Below are positions 34,491-44,076 of a stretch of 64,000 nucleotides of DNA, one piece after another (position 1 is the first letter of the stretch; the number at the start of each line of letters is the position of its first letter). Under the pieces are notes generated by a model. That model was not told where the DNA came from, did no database searches, and was given only the letters and a program-made list of their open reading frames with translations. The translations under genes were made by a program, and so were the position numbers. The stretch comes from Pseudolabrys taiwanensis (GTDB lineage Bacteria > Pseudomonadota > Alphaproteobacteria > Rhizobiales > Xanthobacteraceae), in assembly GCF_003367395.1 (NCBI RefSeq), contig NZ_CP031417.1, forward strand, positions 3,286,001-3,350,000, read 5' to 3'.

Positions 34491-35297
34491 ATGTATCCAC
34501 CTTCGCGCATCGTGTGCCTGACGGAAGAGACCGTCGAAACGCTTTATCTGCTCGGCGAGGACCATCGCATTGTCGGCGTTTCCGGCTATGCGGTGCGTCC
34601 GCCGCGTGTGCGGCAGGAAAAGCCGCGCGTCGCCGCTTTCATCTCGGCGGACGTGCCGAAGATCCTCGCGCTCGAGCCCGATCTCGTTCTCACCTTCTCC
34701 GACTTGCAGGCCGATATCGCGGCCGGACTGATCCGCGCCAATGTCGCTGTGCATGCGTTCAACCAGCGCGATCTCGCCGGCATCTTCGGCATGATCCGCA
34801 CGATCGGCGCGTTGGCCGGCTGCGCCGCGAAAGCGGATGCGTTGGCGGCGCAATTGGCGGCGCGCGTCGAGGAGGCTCGAACATACGCCGCCGCACTGCC
34901 GCGCCGGCCCCGCGTCTATTTCGAGGAGTGGGACGAACCGATGATCTCCGGCATCGGCTGGGTGTCGGAACTCGCCGAGGCCGCTGGCGGCATTGACGTA
35001 TTCTCCGCGCTGAGCCGGCACAAGAGCGCCAAGGACAGGATCGTCACGGCCGACGCCGTGATCGCAGCCAGACCCGACATCGTCATCGGGTCTTGGTGCG
35101 GCAAGAAATTCGTTCCGGCGAAGGTCGCCGCCCGCCCCGGCTTCGCGGCCGTACCGGCGGTCACCACCGGCTGGCTGCGGGAGATCAAATCGACCGTGAT
35201 CCTGCAACCGGGACCGGCGGCGCTGACCGATGGGCTCGACGCGATGCGCGCGATCGTCGCCGAATGGGTTGAAAAGACGGGCCCCGAAGGCCAATAA
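34491..35297 (+). CDS. BtuF-like cobalamin/siderophore-binding fold protein without signal peptide
   Basis: A 268-residue type-III periplasmic-binding fold (Peripla_BP_2): RIVCLTEETVETLYLLGEDHRIVGV opens the first lobe, DVPKILALEPDLVL and the long inter-lobe helix follow, and WVSELAEAAGG marks the second lobe. The chain starts directly with the first beta strand and has no signal peptide or lipobox, so it would stay in the cytoplasm unless exported otherwise. No BtuCD genes are adjacent. The next gene encodes a small DUF6580-like membrane protein. Confidence 0.82.
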   Translation: MYPPSRIVCLTEETVETLYLLGEDHRIVGVSGYAVRPPRVRQEKPRVAAFISADVPKILALEPDLVLTFSDLQADIAAGLIRANVAVHAFNQRDLAGIFGMIRTIGALAGCAAKADALAAQLAARVEEARTYAAALPRRPRVYFEEWDEPMISGIGWVSELAEAAGGIDVFSALSRHKSAKDRIVTADAVIAARPDIVIGSWCGKKFVPAKVAARPGFAAVPAVTTGWLREIKSTVILQPGPAALTDGLDAMRAIVAEWVEKTGPEGQ

Positions 35298-35370
35298 GGC
35301 GGCGTCCGGCAGGTGAATCCCACGCTCGCCCGTGCTATCCTGGCGGTTCAGACATAAGGGACTTAACGCG

Positions 35371-35913
35371 ATGCAGCCGAACACCGCCCGCCACGACCTG
35401 CGCCTTGATCTGGCGCTGATCGCCTTCCTGATCGCGCTCGACGTCGCCGCCCGGCTCCTGCCGCATGCCTGGGGCTTCACCCCGGTCGCCGCCTCGGGCC
35501 TGTTCGCGGCGCGCATGCTGCGGCTGCCGCTGCTGGCCGTCATTGTCCCGGTCGCCGCCATGGCGCTCACGGGCTGGGCCCTCGGCGCCGACGATTGGCG
35601 TGTTTCGCTGATCACCTACGCCGCGATCGCCGCGCCGGCCCTGCTCGGCATCGCCTCGCGCCGCTTCCAGGGTGCGCTGCCGATCGTCGCCACCATGCTG
35701 GCCGGCTCACTGGCGTTTTTTGCGCTGTCAAACGCCGCGGTCTGGGCCTTCAGCGGTATGTATCCGCTGACCATGGCCGGACTGACCGAGTGCTTTGTCG
35801 CCGCCCTGCCCTTCCTCGACAAGACCATCCTCGGCGACTTGATCTGGACCGGCGTGCTGTTCGGCGGCGCTTGGCTGGTGCAGCACACCCCGGCGCTAAA
35901 GCGGGCGCACTAA
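35371..35913 (+). CDS. DUF6580-like putative transport membrane protein
   Basis: A 180-residue protein with about five hydrophobic spans. The segment RLLPHAWGFTPVAASGLF resembles the family pattern RLLPHPxNFTP and suggests an ECF S-component-like fold. AAGGGA precedes the ATG. It lies 73 bp after the BtuF-like gene, so the pair may handle cobalamin or a related vitamin, but this is inference. Its TAA overlaps the TAG of the convergent antiporter gene. Confidence 0.65.
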   Translation: MQPNTARHDLRLDLALIAFLIALDVAARLLPHAWGFTPVAASGLFAARMLRLPLLAVIVPVAAMALTGWALGADDWRVSLITYAAIAAPALLGIASRRFQGALPIVATMLAGSLAFFALSNAAVWAFSGMYPLTMAGLTECFVAALPFLDKTILGDLIWTGVLFGGAWLVQHTPALKRAH

Positions 35914-37688
35914 CCGAACGTCTTCGCCAGTTTATCCCACACGACTCTGATACGCCCGCCCCACGTGGCGGGCGCATCCGTTTCGGCCAGTCGCAGGCCG
36001 ACAGTGGTGACCTGACCGCCTTCCGTCTTGACGGCAAGCAGCGCGATAGGCCCGAGCGCCACGACATCATCCACTTTCGCGGTGCGGCCCAGTTGTTCGC
36101 CGAAATACGTCGCCAGCGTCACCTCGGTGTGATCGCCGGCGACCTGTAGACCGTAGATCTCCGCCAGAGCGCCGAGCGTCGCCGTGCCGGGCACGAAGAA
36201 GTCGCCCAGCAGGGCCGGATCAGGCTTGGCCGGAGCGGGCATGTCGACGAAGAAGTGGTCGAGCGCGGCGGCTTTTTCCGGGGGCGCCAGCAAGTACACG
36301 TAATCCCCTGCCTGAACGCTACCGGCTTCGATCGGTGTCAGGATCTCCTCGTTGCGTACGACCAGCGTCGGCCGCGCCCAGGTCGGGATCAGGCCGCGCC
36401 GCAGATAGGGGCTGTTAGGGGGCACCGCATAGCCGACGATCTCGCGCGCCAGCTGCCCCGGCAAATCCAGTTCGACCCGCTTGGCCACCACCTCCGCGCG
36501 CTTGAACGAGATATCGAGTTTGCGCGCGGCGAACGACACCGTCCAACCCTGAACCAACAGCGACAGCAGCACCACGACGAAGGCCACATCGAAGAACAGA
36601 TAAGCGGCCGGCATGCTGACCAGCAGCGGAATGGAGGCCAGGAAGATCGCGACCGCGCCGCGCAGGCCGACCCAGGAGATGAATAGCTTCTCGCGCCATT
36701 GGAAGCGGAACGGGGCAAGGCAAAGAAACACCGCGATCGGCCGCGCGACCAGCATCAGCGCCAAGGCCACGACGATGGCGCCAATAAAGGAGTCGAGCAG
36801 CCGGTGCGGCCAAGCCAGCAGGCCGAGCAGCACGAACATCACGATCTGAGCGAGCCATGTGATGGCGTCGAGAAAGACGACGACCGAACTGTGCGCGCGT
36901 GTGCGCTGGTTTCCGACCACCAGGCCCGCGAGATACACCGCCAAGTAGCCGGAGGCGTGCAACGCATTGGCGAAGGCGAAAACGACCAGCGCCGACACCG
37001 CCACGAACGGCGCGTGCAGGCCCTGCGGCAGGTTGATTCGGTTCAGCACCCAGGTGATGACCTGGCCGCCGGCGAAACCGATGATACAGCCAAGCACCGC
37101 GTCGCGGATCAGGGTGATCGCGGCCGTCGACCAGCTTTGGCCGCCGACCATCAGCATCTCGACCAGAAGCAGCGCCAAGAAGATCGCGAACGGGTCGTTG
37201 GTGCCGGATTCGACTTCCAGCACGGCGCGCACGCGCGGCCGCAACCGCAAGCCTCGCGCATTGATGAGGAAGAACACGGCAGCGGCGTCGGTGGAAGCCA
37301 CCACCGCCCCCATGAGAAGCGCTTGCAGCCAGCCGATGCCCAACACCAGCTTAGCGACCGGGGCGACGACCAAAGTGGTGATCAGCACGCCGGCCGTGGC
37401 CAGCATCACCGAGGGCGCCAGCACGTTCTTAAAGGTCGTGAATCGCGTACGAAGGCCGCCGTCGAACAGGATCAGCGCCAGCGCAATCGAGCCGACAGTG
37501 TAGGCCACGCCGACATCGTTGAAGGTCAGGCCGCCGGGGCCGCCTTCGCCAGCCAGCATGCCGAGCAGCAAGAACACCAGCAGCAACGGCGCGCCGAAAC
37601 GCAATGCGATCAGGCTCGACAGAATGCCGACCAGAACGAGCAGGCTGCCAAGCAGAATGGCAATACTGACTGAATCCAAGGCGCCCAT
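35910..37688 (-). CDS. CPA1 potassium/proton antiporter, NhaP2 (CvrA)-like
   Basis: A 592-residue protein. Residues 1-390 form about twelve spans of the Na_H_Exchanger domain with the ion site ASTDAAAVFF and VESGTNDPFAIFLALLL. A cytoplasmic TrkA-C domain (about 400-480) and a CorC-like C-terminal domain follow, the NhaP2 order. It exports K+ in exchange for H+ under osmotic or pH stress. A CPA2 antiporter gene follows upstream on the same strand, so the two may be co-regulated. Confidence 0.9.
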   Translation of the reverse strand: MGALDSVSIAILLGSLLVLVGILSSLIALRFGAPLLLVFLLLGMLAGEGGPGGLTFNDVGVAYTVGSIALALILFDGGLRTRFTTFKNVLAPSVMLATAGVLITTLVVAPVAKLVLGIGWLQALLMGAVVASTDAAAVFFLINARGLRLRPRVRAVLEVESGTNDPFAIFLALLLVEMLMVGGQSWSTAAITLIRDAVLGCIIGFAGGQVITWVLNRINLPQGLHAPFVAVSALVVFAFANALHASGYLAVYLAGLVVGNQRTRAHSSVVVFLDAITWLAQIVMFVLLGLLAWPHRLLDSFIGAIVVALALMLVARPIAVFLCLAPFRFQWREKLFISWVGLRGAVAIFLASIPLLVSMPAAYLFFDVAFVVVLLSLLVQGWTVSFAARKLDISFKRAEVVAKRVELDLPGQLAREIVGYAVPPNSPYLRRGLIPTWARPTLVVRNEEILTPIEAGSVQAGDYVYLLAPPEKAAALDHFFVDMPAPAKPDPALLGDFFVPGTATLGALAEIYGLQVAGDHTEVTLATYFGEQLGRTAKVDDVVALGPIALLAVKTEGGQVTTVGLRLAETDAPATWGGRIRVVWDKLAKTFG

Positions 37689-37741
37689 CAGGGCACTATC
37701 CCTTGTCTATAACGACGCGCGAAAGTCACCCGCCAACATGC

Positions 37742-39475
37742 TCAGGCGGGAGTAACAAAATCCTTGTCCGACGGCGCGGCGGGCGAAACATTATGCGCGA
37801 TGAGCGCCAGCATGGCTTTGGCGATCTCGTATTCGCCCATCACAACATATGTCGCACCGTGCTTTTTAAGGTGCTCGACCTCTTCGTCCGAATGGGCGCG
37901 GGCGACGATCGGCAGCCCGGGATTGAGCGTGCGCGCCTGCTGGACGATCTGTCCGCCCTCGAAGGCGTCTGGCACCGCGACCAGAAGGAAGCGCGCAACC
38001 GGCAGATTACACGCGGCGAGCACTTCAGGATCGACGCCATTGCCCTGAATGACCTCGCGCCCGTCGGCGCGGGCCTTGGCGGCCAGCTCGCTGTCCTCTT
38101 CCACAATCAGCAGCGGTCCGCACGTCGCACCCGCGGAGGCCGTCAGCGAGCGGCCGACGCGGCCGAAGCCGACCAGCACGACATGGTCCGACAACGTCGT
38201 CTGCGGCACCGGTTCGCGCGTCGGTTCGGCAGGCTCGGGCGCCGGTGCCTCGGCTTCCGGCGCGGGCGCGGCGGCCGGCTTGGCCGGGTGACGCGCGAGC
38301 CAGCGGTCGAGGGCCACGAAGCAAAGCGGGTTGAGCAGGATCGACAGGATCGCGCCGGCAAGAATGAGATCGCGCCCGCGCTCCGGCAGCAATGCCAGGC
38401 TGACGCCGAGGCCGACGAGAATGAAGGAGAACTCGCCGATCTGCGCCAGGCTCGCCGAAATGGTCAGTGCCGTCGGTCGCGAATATTTGAACATGCGCAC
38501 GATCACGTATGCGGCGACCGACTTGCCGATCATGATGATAAGCAGCGTGGCGAAGATCGGGAGCGGCTCACGCAGCAGGATCATCGGATCGAACAACATG
38601 CCGACCGAGACGAAGAACAGCACCGCGAAGGCGTCGCGCAACGGCAGCGTCTCGGAGGCGGCGCGCTGGCTGAGCTCGGACTCGGCCATCATCATGCCGG
38701 CGAAGAAGGCGCCCAGCGCGAACGACACGTCGAACAAGGTCGCCGCCGCGAAGGCACAGCCGAGCGCGATGGAGAGCACGGCAAGGCGAAACAGTTCACG
38801 CGAGCCGGTGTGTGCGACGTAATGTAGCACCCACGGGATGACGCGGCGGCCGATGACGACCATCAATGCGATGAAAGCGGCGACCTTGCCGATGGTCAGC
38901 GCCACCGGCGTCAGAATTGCCAACGGATCGATGCCCGAAGTGCCGCCTTTGAGCACTGGCGCCAAAGCGGGCAGCAGCACGAGTGCGAGCACGGTGGCAA
39001 GATCTTCCACCACGAGCCAGCCGACGGCGATGCGGCCGCGCTCGGTCTCGATCAGGCGGCGCTCCTGCAGCGCGCGCAGCAGCACGACCGTTGAGGCGAC
39101 CGAGAGCGCGAGACCGAAGACGAGACCCGCGCCGATCGTCCAGCCCAGCGCGAGCGCCAGACCGCAGCCGAGCGCCGTGGCGACGGCAATTTGCGCCACC
39201 GCGCCAGGCACGGCGATGGCCCGGACCGACAGCAGATCTTTCATCGAAAAATGCAGGCCGACGCCGAACATCAGCAGGATAACGCCAATTTCGGCGAGTT
39301 CGTTGGCGATCTGAAGATCGCCAACGAAGCCCGGGGTTGCGGGACCGATTGCCACACCCGCCAGCAGGTAGCCGACCAGCGGCGAGATGCGCAGCCGCTG
39401 GGCGACCGCGCCCAACACAAAGGCCAGCACCAAGCCAATGACGACCGTCGATATCAGTGGCGTGTAGTGCGGCAT
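37742..39475 (-). CDS. CPA2 monovalent cation:proton antiporter, Kef/YbaL-like
   Basis: A 577-residue protein. About twelve spans cover residues 5-385 (GYLLAGVAIGPATPGFVGD and the core site GLALSVASTVVLLRAL). An Ala/Pro/Glu-rich linker near 395-425 leads to an RCK/TrkA-N domain (HVVLVGFGRVGRSL) at 430-550. YbaL/KefB proteins exchange K+ for H+ and are gated by nucleotide or glutathione adducts at the RCK domain. Fifty-three bases separate it from the CPA1 gene. Confidence 0.9.
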   Translation of the reverse strand: MPHYTPLISTVVIGLVLAFVLGAVAQRLRISPLVGYLLAGVAIGPATPGFVGDLQIANELAEIGVILLMFGVGLHFSMKDLLSVRAIAVPGAVAQIAVATALGCGLALALGWTIGAGLVFGLALSVASTVVLLRALQERRLIETERGRIAVGWLVVEDLATVLALVLLPALAPVLKGGTSGIDPLAILTPVALTIGKVAAFIALMVVIGRRVIPWVLHYVAHTGSRELFRLAVLSIALGCAFAAATLFDVSFALGAFFAGMMMAESELSQRAASETLPLRDAFAVLFFVSVGMLFDPMILLREPLPIFATLLIIMIGKSVAAYVIVRMFKYSRPTALTISASLAQIGEFSFILVGLGVSLALLPERGRDLILAGAILSILLNPLCFVALDRWLARHPAKPAAAPAPEAEAPAPEPAEPTREPVPQTTLSDHVVLVGFGRVGRSLTASAGATCGPLLIVEEDSELAAKARADGREVIQGNGVDPEVLAACNLPVARFLLVAVPDAFEGGQIVQQARTLNPGLPIVARAHSDEEVEHLKKHGATYVVMGEYEIAKAMLALIAHNVSPAAPSDKDFVTPA

Positions 39476-39557
39476 ACAGAGGTCCTCGTGCGGGGCTTGA
39501 ACTCACAAATCCCGGTCAGGGGACCGAGAGTCAAGCGATCGTACGAGGCAACATTGC

Positions 39558-40493
39558 CTAGAAGTTGACCTTATCGCCGCCCTTGAGCTCGAGGATCTCA
39601 CGCGCCTCGTCCGGCGAGGCGACGTCGAGGCCCAGGCCCTCAATGATCTTGCGCACTTTGGTCACCTGCTGGGCGTTGGACTCGGCGAGCTGGCCGGCGC
39701 CGAGCCACAGCGAATCCTCCAGGCCGACGCGCACATTGCCGCCCATGGCGGCCGCCATGGCGGCGACCTTCATCTGGTTGGCGCCGGCACCGAGGACCGA
39801 CCAGTGATAATTGTCGCCCAGCAGCCGGTCGGCCGTGCGCTTCATCATGATCACATCTTCGGGATGACCGCCGATGCCGCCCAGGATGCCGAACACCGAC
39901 TGCACGAAGACCGGCGCCTTGATCAGACCGCGATCGAGAAAGTGACGCAGCGTGTAGAGATGGCCGATGTCGTAGCACTCGACTTCGAAGCGGGTGCCGT
40001 TCTCGGCGCAGGTCGTGAGAATGTACTCGATGTCCGCCAAGGTGTTCTTGAACATGCCCTTGCGCGACCCTTCGAGATACGGCTCCTCCCAGTCGTACTT
40101 GAACTTGCCCTTGTAGCGCGGGATCATCGGGTAGAGGCCGAAGTTCATCGTGCCCATGTTGAGCGAGGCGACTTCCGGCTTGAAGGTCGCGGCCGGCCGC
40201 ACGCGCTCTTCCACCATCATTGTCGGCGCGCCGCCGGTGGTGATGTTCACCACCACGTTCGAGCGCTGCTTGATCACCTTCAGGAAAGGCGCGAAGGCCT
40301 CCGGCGACTGGTCCGGCCGCCCGTCCTGCGGATTGCGCGCATGCAGATGCACGACGGCGGCGCCGGCTTCCGCGGCGCCGATGGCTGCATCGGCGATCTC
40401 CTGCGCGGTGATCGGCAGGTGCGGCGACATCGAGGGCGTATGGATGGAACCGGTGATGGCACAGGTGATGATGACTTTACGCGGCTTCGCCAT
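39558..40493 (-). CDS. BKACE family enzyme (beta-keto acid cleavage, DUF849)
   Basis: A 311-residue TIM-barrel enzyme. The metal-binding HLHARNPQDGRP gives the conserved His pair, followed by VVVNITTGG, NMGTMNFG and the later VGLEDSLWLG loop. BKACE enzymes condense acetyl-CoA with a beta-keto acid and split it into acetoacetate and a new CoA ester; 3-keto-5-aminohexanoate is the founding substrate. A second, divergent BKACE gene lies near 48.8 kb. The gene stands alone. Confidence 0.9.
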   Translation of the reverse strand: MAKPRKVIITCAITGSIHTPSMSPHLPITAQEIADAAIGAAEAGAAVVHLHARNPQDGRPDQSPEAFAPFLKVIKQRSNVVVNITTGGAPTMMVEERVRPAATFKPEVASLNMGTMNFGLYPMIPRYKGKFKYDWEEPYLEGSRKGMFKNTLADIEYILTTCAENGTRFEVECYDIGHLYTLRHFLDRGLIKAPVFVQSVFGILGGIGGHPEDVIMMKRTADRLLGDNYHWSVLGAGANQMKVAAMAAAMGGNVRVGLEDSLWLGAGQLAESNAQQVTKVRKIIEGLGLDVASPDEAREILELKGGDKVNF

Positions 40494-40668
40494 GAACGTT
40501 GCGTCCCGTTGATAATAGTGTTTTGCATTGTGAATTGGACTTGGGCGCCGATCCTAGAGTATCAGGCCCACGAAAGTCACCTCCGGGAACGCATATGCGC
40601 CCGCCTTGTACCGAATTGCGGTCGCCGCCCCGTTCGCGGCTGGCAAACGGAATAGCCCTTTGACGGTT

Positions 40669-41556
40669 ATGACCCCTGCGAAGCCGCGTTCGGACCTGAT
40701 CGTCGGCGCGTTGTGCGGCGTGATCGCCGCCCTCGGCTGGGCAACGGGCTTCGTCGCCGCCAAGCACGGCATCGAGATTGGCTTCACCCCGGCCGATCTC
40801 GCCTTTCACCGTTATGTATGGAGCGGCATTCTGCTGGCGCCGCTCGCCTTCCGCGCCGGCATCATCAAGCTCGGCGGCATCGGCTGGGGACGCGGGCTCA
40901 TCATCGCGGTGCTTGCCGGCCCCACGCAGGCCATGCTCGCTTACACCGGTTTCACGCTTGTGCCGCTCGGCCATGGCGCCGTCATCCAACCGGCCACCGC
41001 GGCGCTGTTCGGCCTCCTCGCCGCCGCCGTGGTGCTGTCGGAAAAGCTGACACTGCCGCGCATCATCGGCGCGGCCACCATCATCGTCGGCCTCATCGCG
41101 TTCGGGGCCGAGTCGCTCACCACCATCGGCACACACGGCGTCGGCGGCGACCTGTTGTTCGCGACAGCGGGACTGCTATGGGCGGCCTTCGGCACGGTGC
41201 TGCGCCAGTGGCGCATCGCCGGCACGCGGGCGACGACCGTCATCGGCACGCTGACCTTGCTCATCTTCACGCCGCTGTTCGCGATCTTCCATGGCTTCGA
41301 CACCATGTTCCGCCTGGGGCTCCCGGAGAACCTGCTGCAGATCGTCGTGCAGGGCATCATTGCCGGCGCGCTGCCGATCTACCTGTTCGCGCATTCGGTC
41401 ACGCTCCTGGGCGCGGGCCGGGCGTCCAGCTTTCCGGCGTTGGTGCCGGTGTTCTCGCTCATCGTCGGCTTCCTGGCGCTCGGCACCGTGCCGACATGGC
41501 CACAGCTCGCCGGTCTGGTGATCGTGGTGATCGGCTTCAGGCTGACATTGAAGTGA
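40669..41556 (+). CDS. DMT superfamily (EamA) transporter
   Basis: A 295-residue membrane protein with ten spans in two EamA repeats (first from LIVGALCGVIAALGWATGFV, second from GDLLFATAGLLWAAFGTVL). These carriers export or import metabolites such as amino acids. The ATG at 40669 is preferred over an upstream TTG because it lies just before the first span; no strong Shine-Dalgarno is visible for either. It is divergent from the BKACE gene. Confidence 0.87.
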   Translation: MTPAKPRSDLIVGALCGVIAALGWATGFVAAKHGIEIGFTPADLAFHRYVWSGILLAPLAFRAGIIKLGGIGWGRGLIIAVLAGPTQAMLAYTGFTLVPLGHGAVIQPATAALFGLLAAAVVLSEKLTLPRIIGAATIIVGLIAFGAESLTTIGTHGVGGDLLFATAGLLWAAFGTVLRQWRIAGTRATTVIGTLTLLIFTPLFAIFHGFDTMFRLGLPENLLQIVVQGIIAGALPIYLFAHSVTLLGAGRASSFPALVPVFSLIVGFLALGTVPTWPQLAGLVIVVIGFRLTLK

Positions 41557-41567
41557 ACTGCGGAGCT

Positions 41568-41668
41568 GTCATTCCCCGCGAAAGCGGGAAATCCAGTAAT
41601 CACGAACGCCGGCATTAATTCGCGACCACTGCGGCGTACTGGATCGCCCGCTTTCGCGGGCGATGACG
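41568..41668. repeat. Intergenic palindromic repeat, CCCGCG-AAGCGGG type
   Basis: GTCATTCCCCGCGAAAGCGG and CGCCCGCTTTCGCGGGCGATGAC are inverted arms around AATCCAGTAATC / GTACTGGATC. It fills the space between the convergent DMT and acyl-CoA dehydrogenase genes. Confidence 0.75.
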
Positions 41669-41672
41669 CTCA

Positions 41673-42893
41673 TTATTCAGGCCCCGCATATTTGCCCGCG
41701 GTCTGCGGGAACATGTTCTTCACGATCTTCATCTTGGAGATGTCGACCGTCGCGTCCATGTGCAGGAAGATCACCGCATCGCGCAGGATCTTCTCAATGC
41801 CGAAGTCGAGCATGATGCCGTTGCCGCCATGCAGTTCGACCGCGTGCTGCACCACCTTCATGATCTCCTCCGACGCGAACAGCTTGGCCATGTTGCACAA
41901 GGTCTCGGCCTCCGGCGACTTGTCGTCGACCGCCTGCGCCGCCCGCGTCGTGAGCGCGCGCACCGCCTCGATGCGCGTCGCCATGTCAGCCAACCGCAGC
42001 GCCACCGCTTGATGCTTGATCAGAATACGGCCGCCCTGCACGTAGTTCTGTACGTATTCGGCGGTCGCTTCGAAGGCACGCACGCCGACACCCAGATTCT
42101 TCGCCGCCTGGATGATCTTGCCGGGACGGAAGTAGATGCCGGCGGAGCCGAGCGCATCGTTCTCGACGAGCAGGTGCTCGTCCGGGACGAACATGTCCTC
42201 GAATACCATCTCGCCGTTGTTCATGTAGCGGCAGCCGAGCGTCTCGTTGCAACGCGTGACCGTGAAGCCCTTGGTGTCGCGCGGCACCAGGAAGGACGAC
42301 GTGCCTTGCAGCATACCGACCTTTGGATTGGTGTTGGCATAGACGACGTAGAGGCCTGCATCATAGCCATTGGAGATGAATTGCTTACGCCCGTTGATGA
42401 TCCAGCCGCCCGTCGTCTTGACCGCCTTGGTCTGCATCGCCGCTTCCGGCACATTGTAGGGCAGCCATCGGTCGGATGCGCCGCGCGGCTCGGTCAGACA
42501 ATGCGCCAGCAGGAATTGCGGATCGTCGACCAGGCGCTTGAACCATTTTTCCTGCAGGTGGCGCGGCGCGAACTGGCGCAGCAGCACCGACACCTTCCAG
42601 TTCTGCACCAGCTTGTCGGCAAGGCCTGAATCGCCGCGCGCGATTTCCTCGGCGATGAGCGCGAAGGTCGAGACCTCCGAAGCGCGATCGAGTTCGATGC
42701 CGCCGAACTGCTCCGGCACGCCGAGCGTGCGGACGCCGATCTTCTCGGCTTCGTCCAGAATGCGCGCCGGCAGCCGGCCCTCGGGCTTCATCGACCATTC
42801 GTGCTGCCAGTTCTCGCGGACGAATGGCAAGACGATGTCGTCGACGAATTGCCGACAGCTTTGCCGCATCAGCATTTGTTCTTCAGAGAGCAT
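41673..42893 (-). CDS. Acyl-CoA dehydrogenase family protein with Asp at the catalytic Glu position
   Basis: A 406-residue flavoprotein with the three acyl-CoA dehydrogenase domains: helical N-terminus (IGVRTLGVPEQFGGIELDR), beta middle (HCLTEPRGASD, WIINGRKQFISN) and helical C-terminus (HGGNGIMLDFGIEKILRDA). The loop that usually reads YEGT with the catalytic base reads HMDAT, so Asp380 replaces Glu. GGGGAAA precedes the ATG. The substrate is unknown, and the Asp may point to an unusual acyl group or a changed reaction. Confidence 0.87.
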   Translation of the reverse strand: MLSEEQMLMRQSCRQFVDDIVLPFVRENWQHEWSMKPEGRLPARILDEAEKIGVRTLGVPEQFGGIELDRASEVSTFALIAEEIARGDSGLADKLVQNWKVSVLLRQFAPRHLQEKWFKRLVDDPQFLLAHCLTEPRGASDRWLPYNVPEAAMQTKAVKTTGGWIINGRKQFISNGYDAGLYVVYANTNPKVGMLQGTSSFLVPRDTKGFTVTRCNETLGCRYMNNGEMVFEDMFVPDEHLLVENDALGSAGIYFRPGKIIQAAKNLGVGVRAFEATAEYVQNYVQGGRILIKHQAVALRLADMATRIEAVRALTTRAAQAVDDKSPEAETLCNMAKLFASEEIMKVVQHAVELHGGNGIMLDFGIEKILRDAVIFLHMDATVDISKMKIVKNMFPQTAGKYAGPE

Positions 42894-43016
42894 GGTCGTT
42901 TCCCCGGCGTATTGGCTTCATGAGCGTTCGAGCCTAACGCAAGTCCGCAGGGCCGGCGGCGGCGAAACCCAACTCTGTCCGAATCTCGAAATCGAATGTC
43001 CGGGCTGGCCGCGGCC

Positions 43017-43799
43017 TCAGGACGGGCGCGCGGGCGGCAGATCGCGAGAGCCGGCCCGAGCCGGCGGCCGCCGCAGCGCCTGGGGCGCCTGTCCGATGTT
43101 ACGCCGCAGCATCACCGAGAAGGCGCTGGTTGAATAACCCAGCTGCGAGGCGACGACCTTGACCGGCGTGCCCTGAGCCAGCCGCGCCACGGCATGCGCG
43201 GTCTGCACCAGTTGCCGCCATTGGCGGAAGTTCATGCCCAGTTCGCGATGGAACAGACGCAACGCCGTCTTCGATGTCAGCCCCGCCGCACGCGCATAGT
43301 CGTTCAACGAGACATGCACCGATGGATCGTTGATGATCTGGCGGCACAGACTCATCAATCGCGGCTCCACCGGCATCGGGATCGGCGAGCCGCTGCGCGG
43401 TGCGGCGCGCAATTCCTCGACGATCAACGCCGATACGAGACGTTCGCGATGCGACCGCGGCGGGCCGGAATCGCTGCTTAACGTCGAGACGATAAGCTCG
43501 CGCAGCAGGGGGCTGATCTCGATCACCTCGCAGTCGAATGCCCAGCCCTCGATAGGTTGCAGGTAGAGCGAGGCCAGCACCACATCGGTCAGCATGCGCG
43601 TCGTGTGTCGACAGTTGGGCGGCAACCACACCGCGCGCTGCGGCGGGACGACCCACGTTCCTTTCTCGGTCTCCACCGCCATGACGCCATGTGACGCGTA
43701 GAGAAGTTGCGGCCATGCATGAACGTGGCCGGGCGTGACGTGACCGGGTCCGTAATGCCGCAAAACCGGCGACAACGAAGAGATATCGGACGTCTGCAT
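43017..43799 (-). CDS. AraC family transcriptional regulator
   Basis: A 260-residue protein. The N-terminal cupin-type sensor has GHVTPGHVHAWPQLLYASHG and VVPPQRAVWLPPN. Two helix-turn-helix motifs lie in the last third (VSLNDYARAAGLTSKTALRLF and TPVKVVASQLGYSTSAFSVMLRR). CGGAG lies nine bases upstream of the ATG. It is divergent from the MscS channel gene across 277 bp and lies downstream of the acyl-CoA dehydrogenase; its target is unknown. Confidence 0.88.
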   Translation of the reverse strand: MQTSDISSLSPVLRHYGPGHVTPGHVHAWPQLLYASHGVMAVETEKGTWVVPPQRAVWLPPNCRHTTRMLTDVVLASLYLQPIEGWAFDCEVIEISPLLRELIVSTLSSDSGPPRSHRERLVSALIVEELRAAPRSGSPIPMPVEPRLMSLCRQIINDPSVHVSLNDYARAAGLTSKTALRLFHRELGMNFRQWRQLVQTAHAVARLAQGTPVKVVASQLGYSTSAFSVMLRRNIGQAPQALRRPPARAGSRDLPPARPS

Positions 43800-44076
43800 G
43801 TCCTCTTGCTCCGCGATACAAACCGGGACGTCAGAAGCCGTATCGGCCTCACTCCCCGCAACTAGCGGGCGATGATCTTTCAGGATCACACGGCGAGCAA
43901 GCGTGGCGTTGGCGGCTTTCCGTCGGCGAAAGACACCGCCCAACGCTCGGCGGGACGGTACGCGGGCCGCCCCCGGAACCCGCGTTTTGCCGACTGGATT
44001 GCCATACGCCTTGTGATAAGCCTCTCGGCGTCGGCGGTGGATCGCCCGATTCGCGACCGACAGAGAGAGACAAGGC

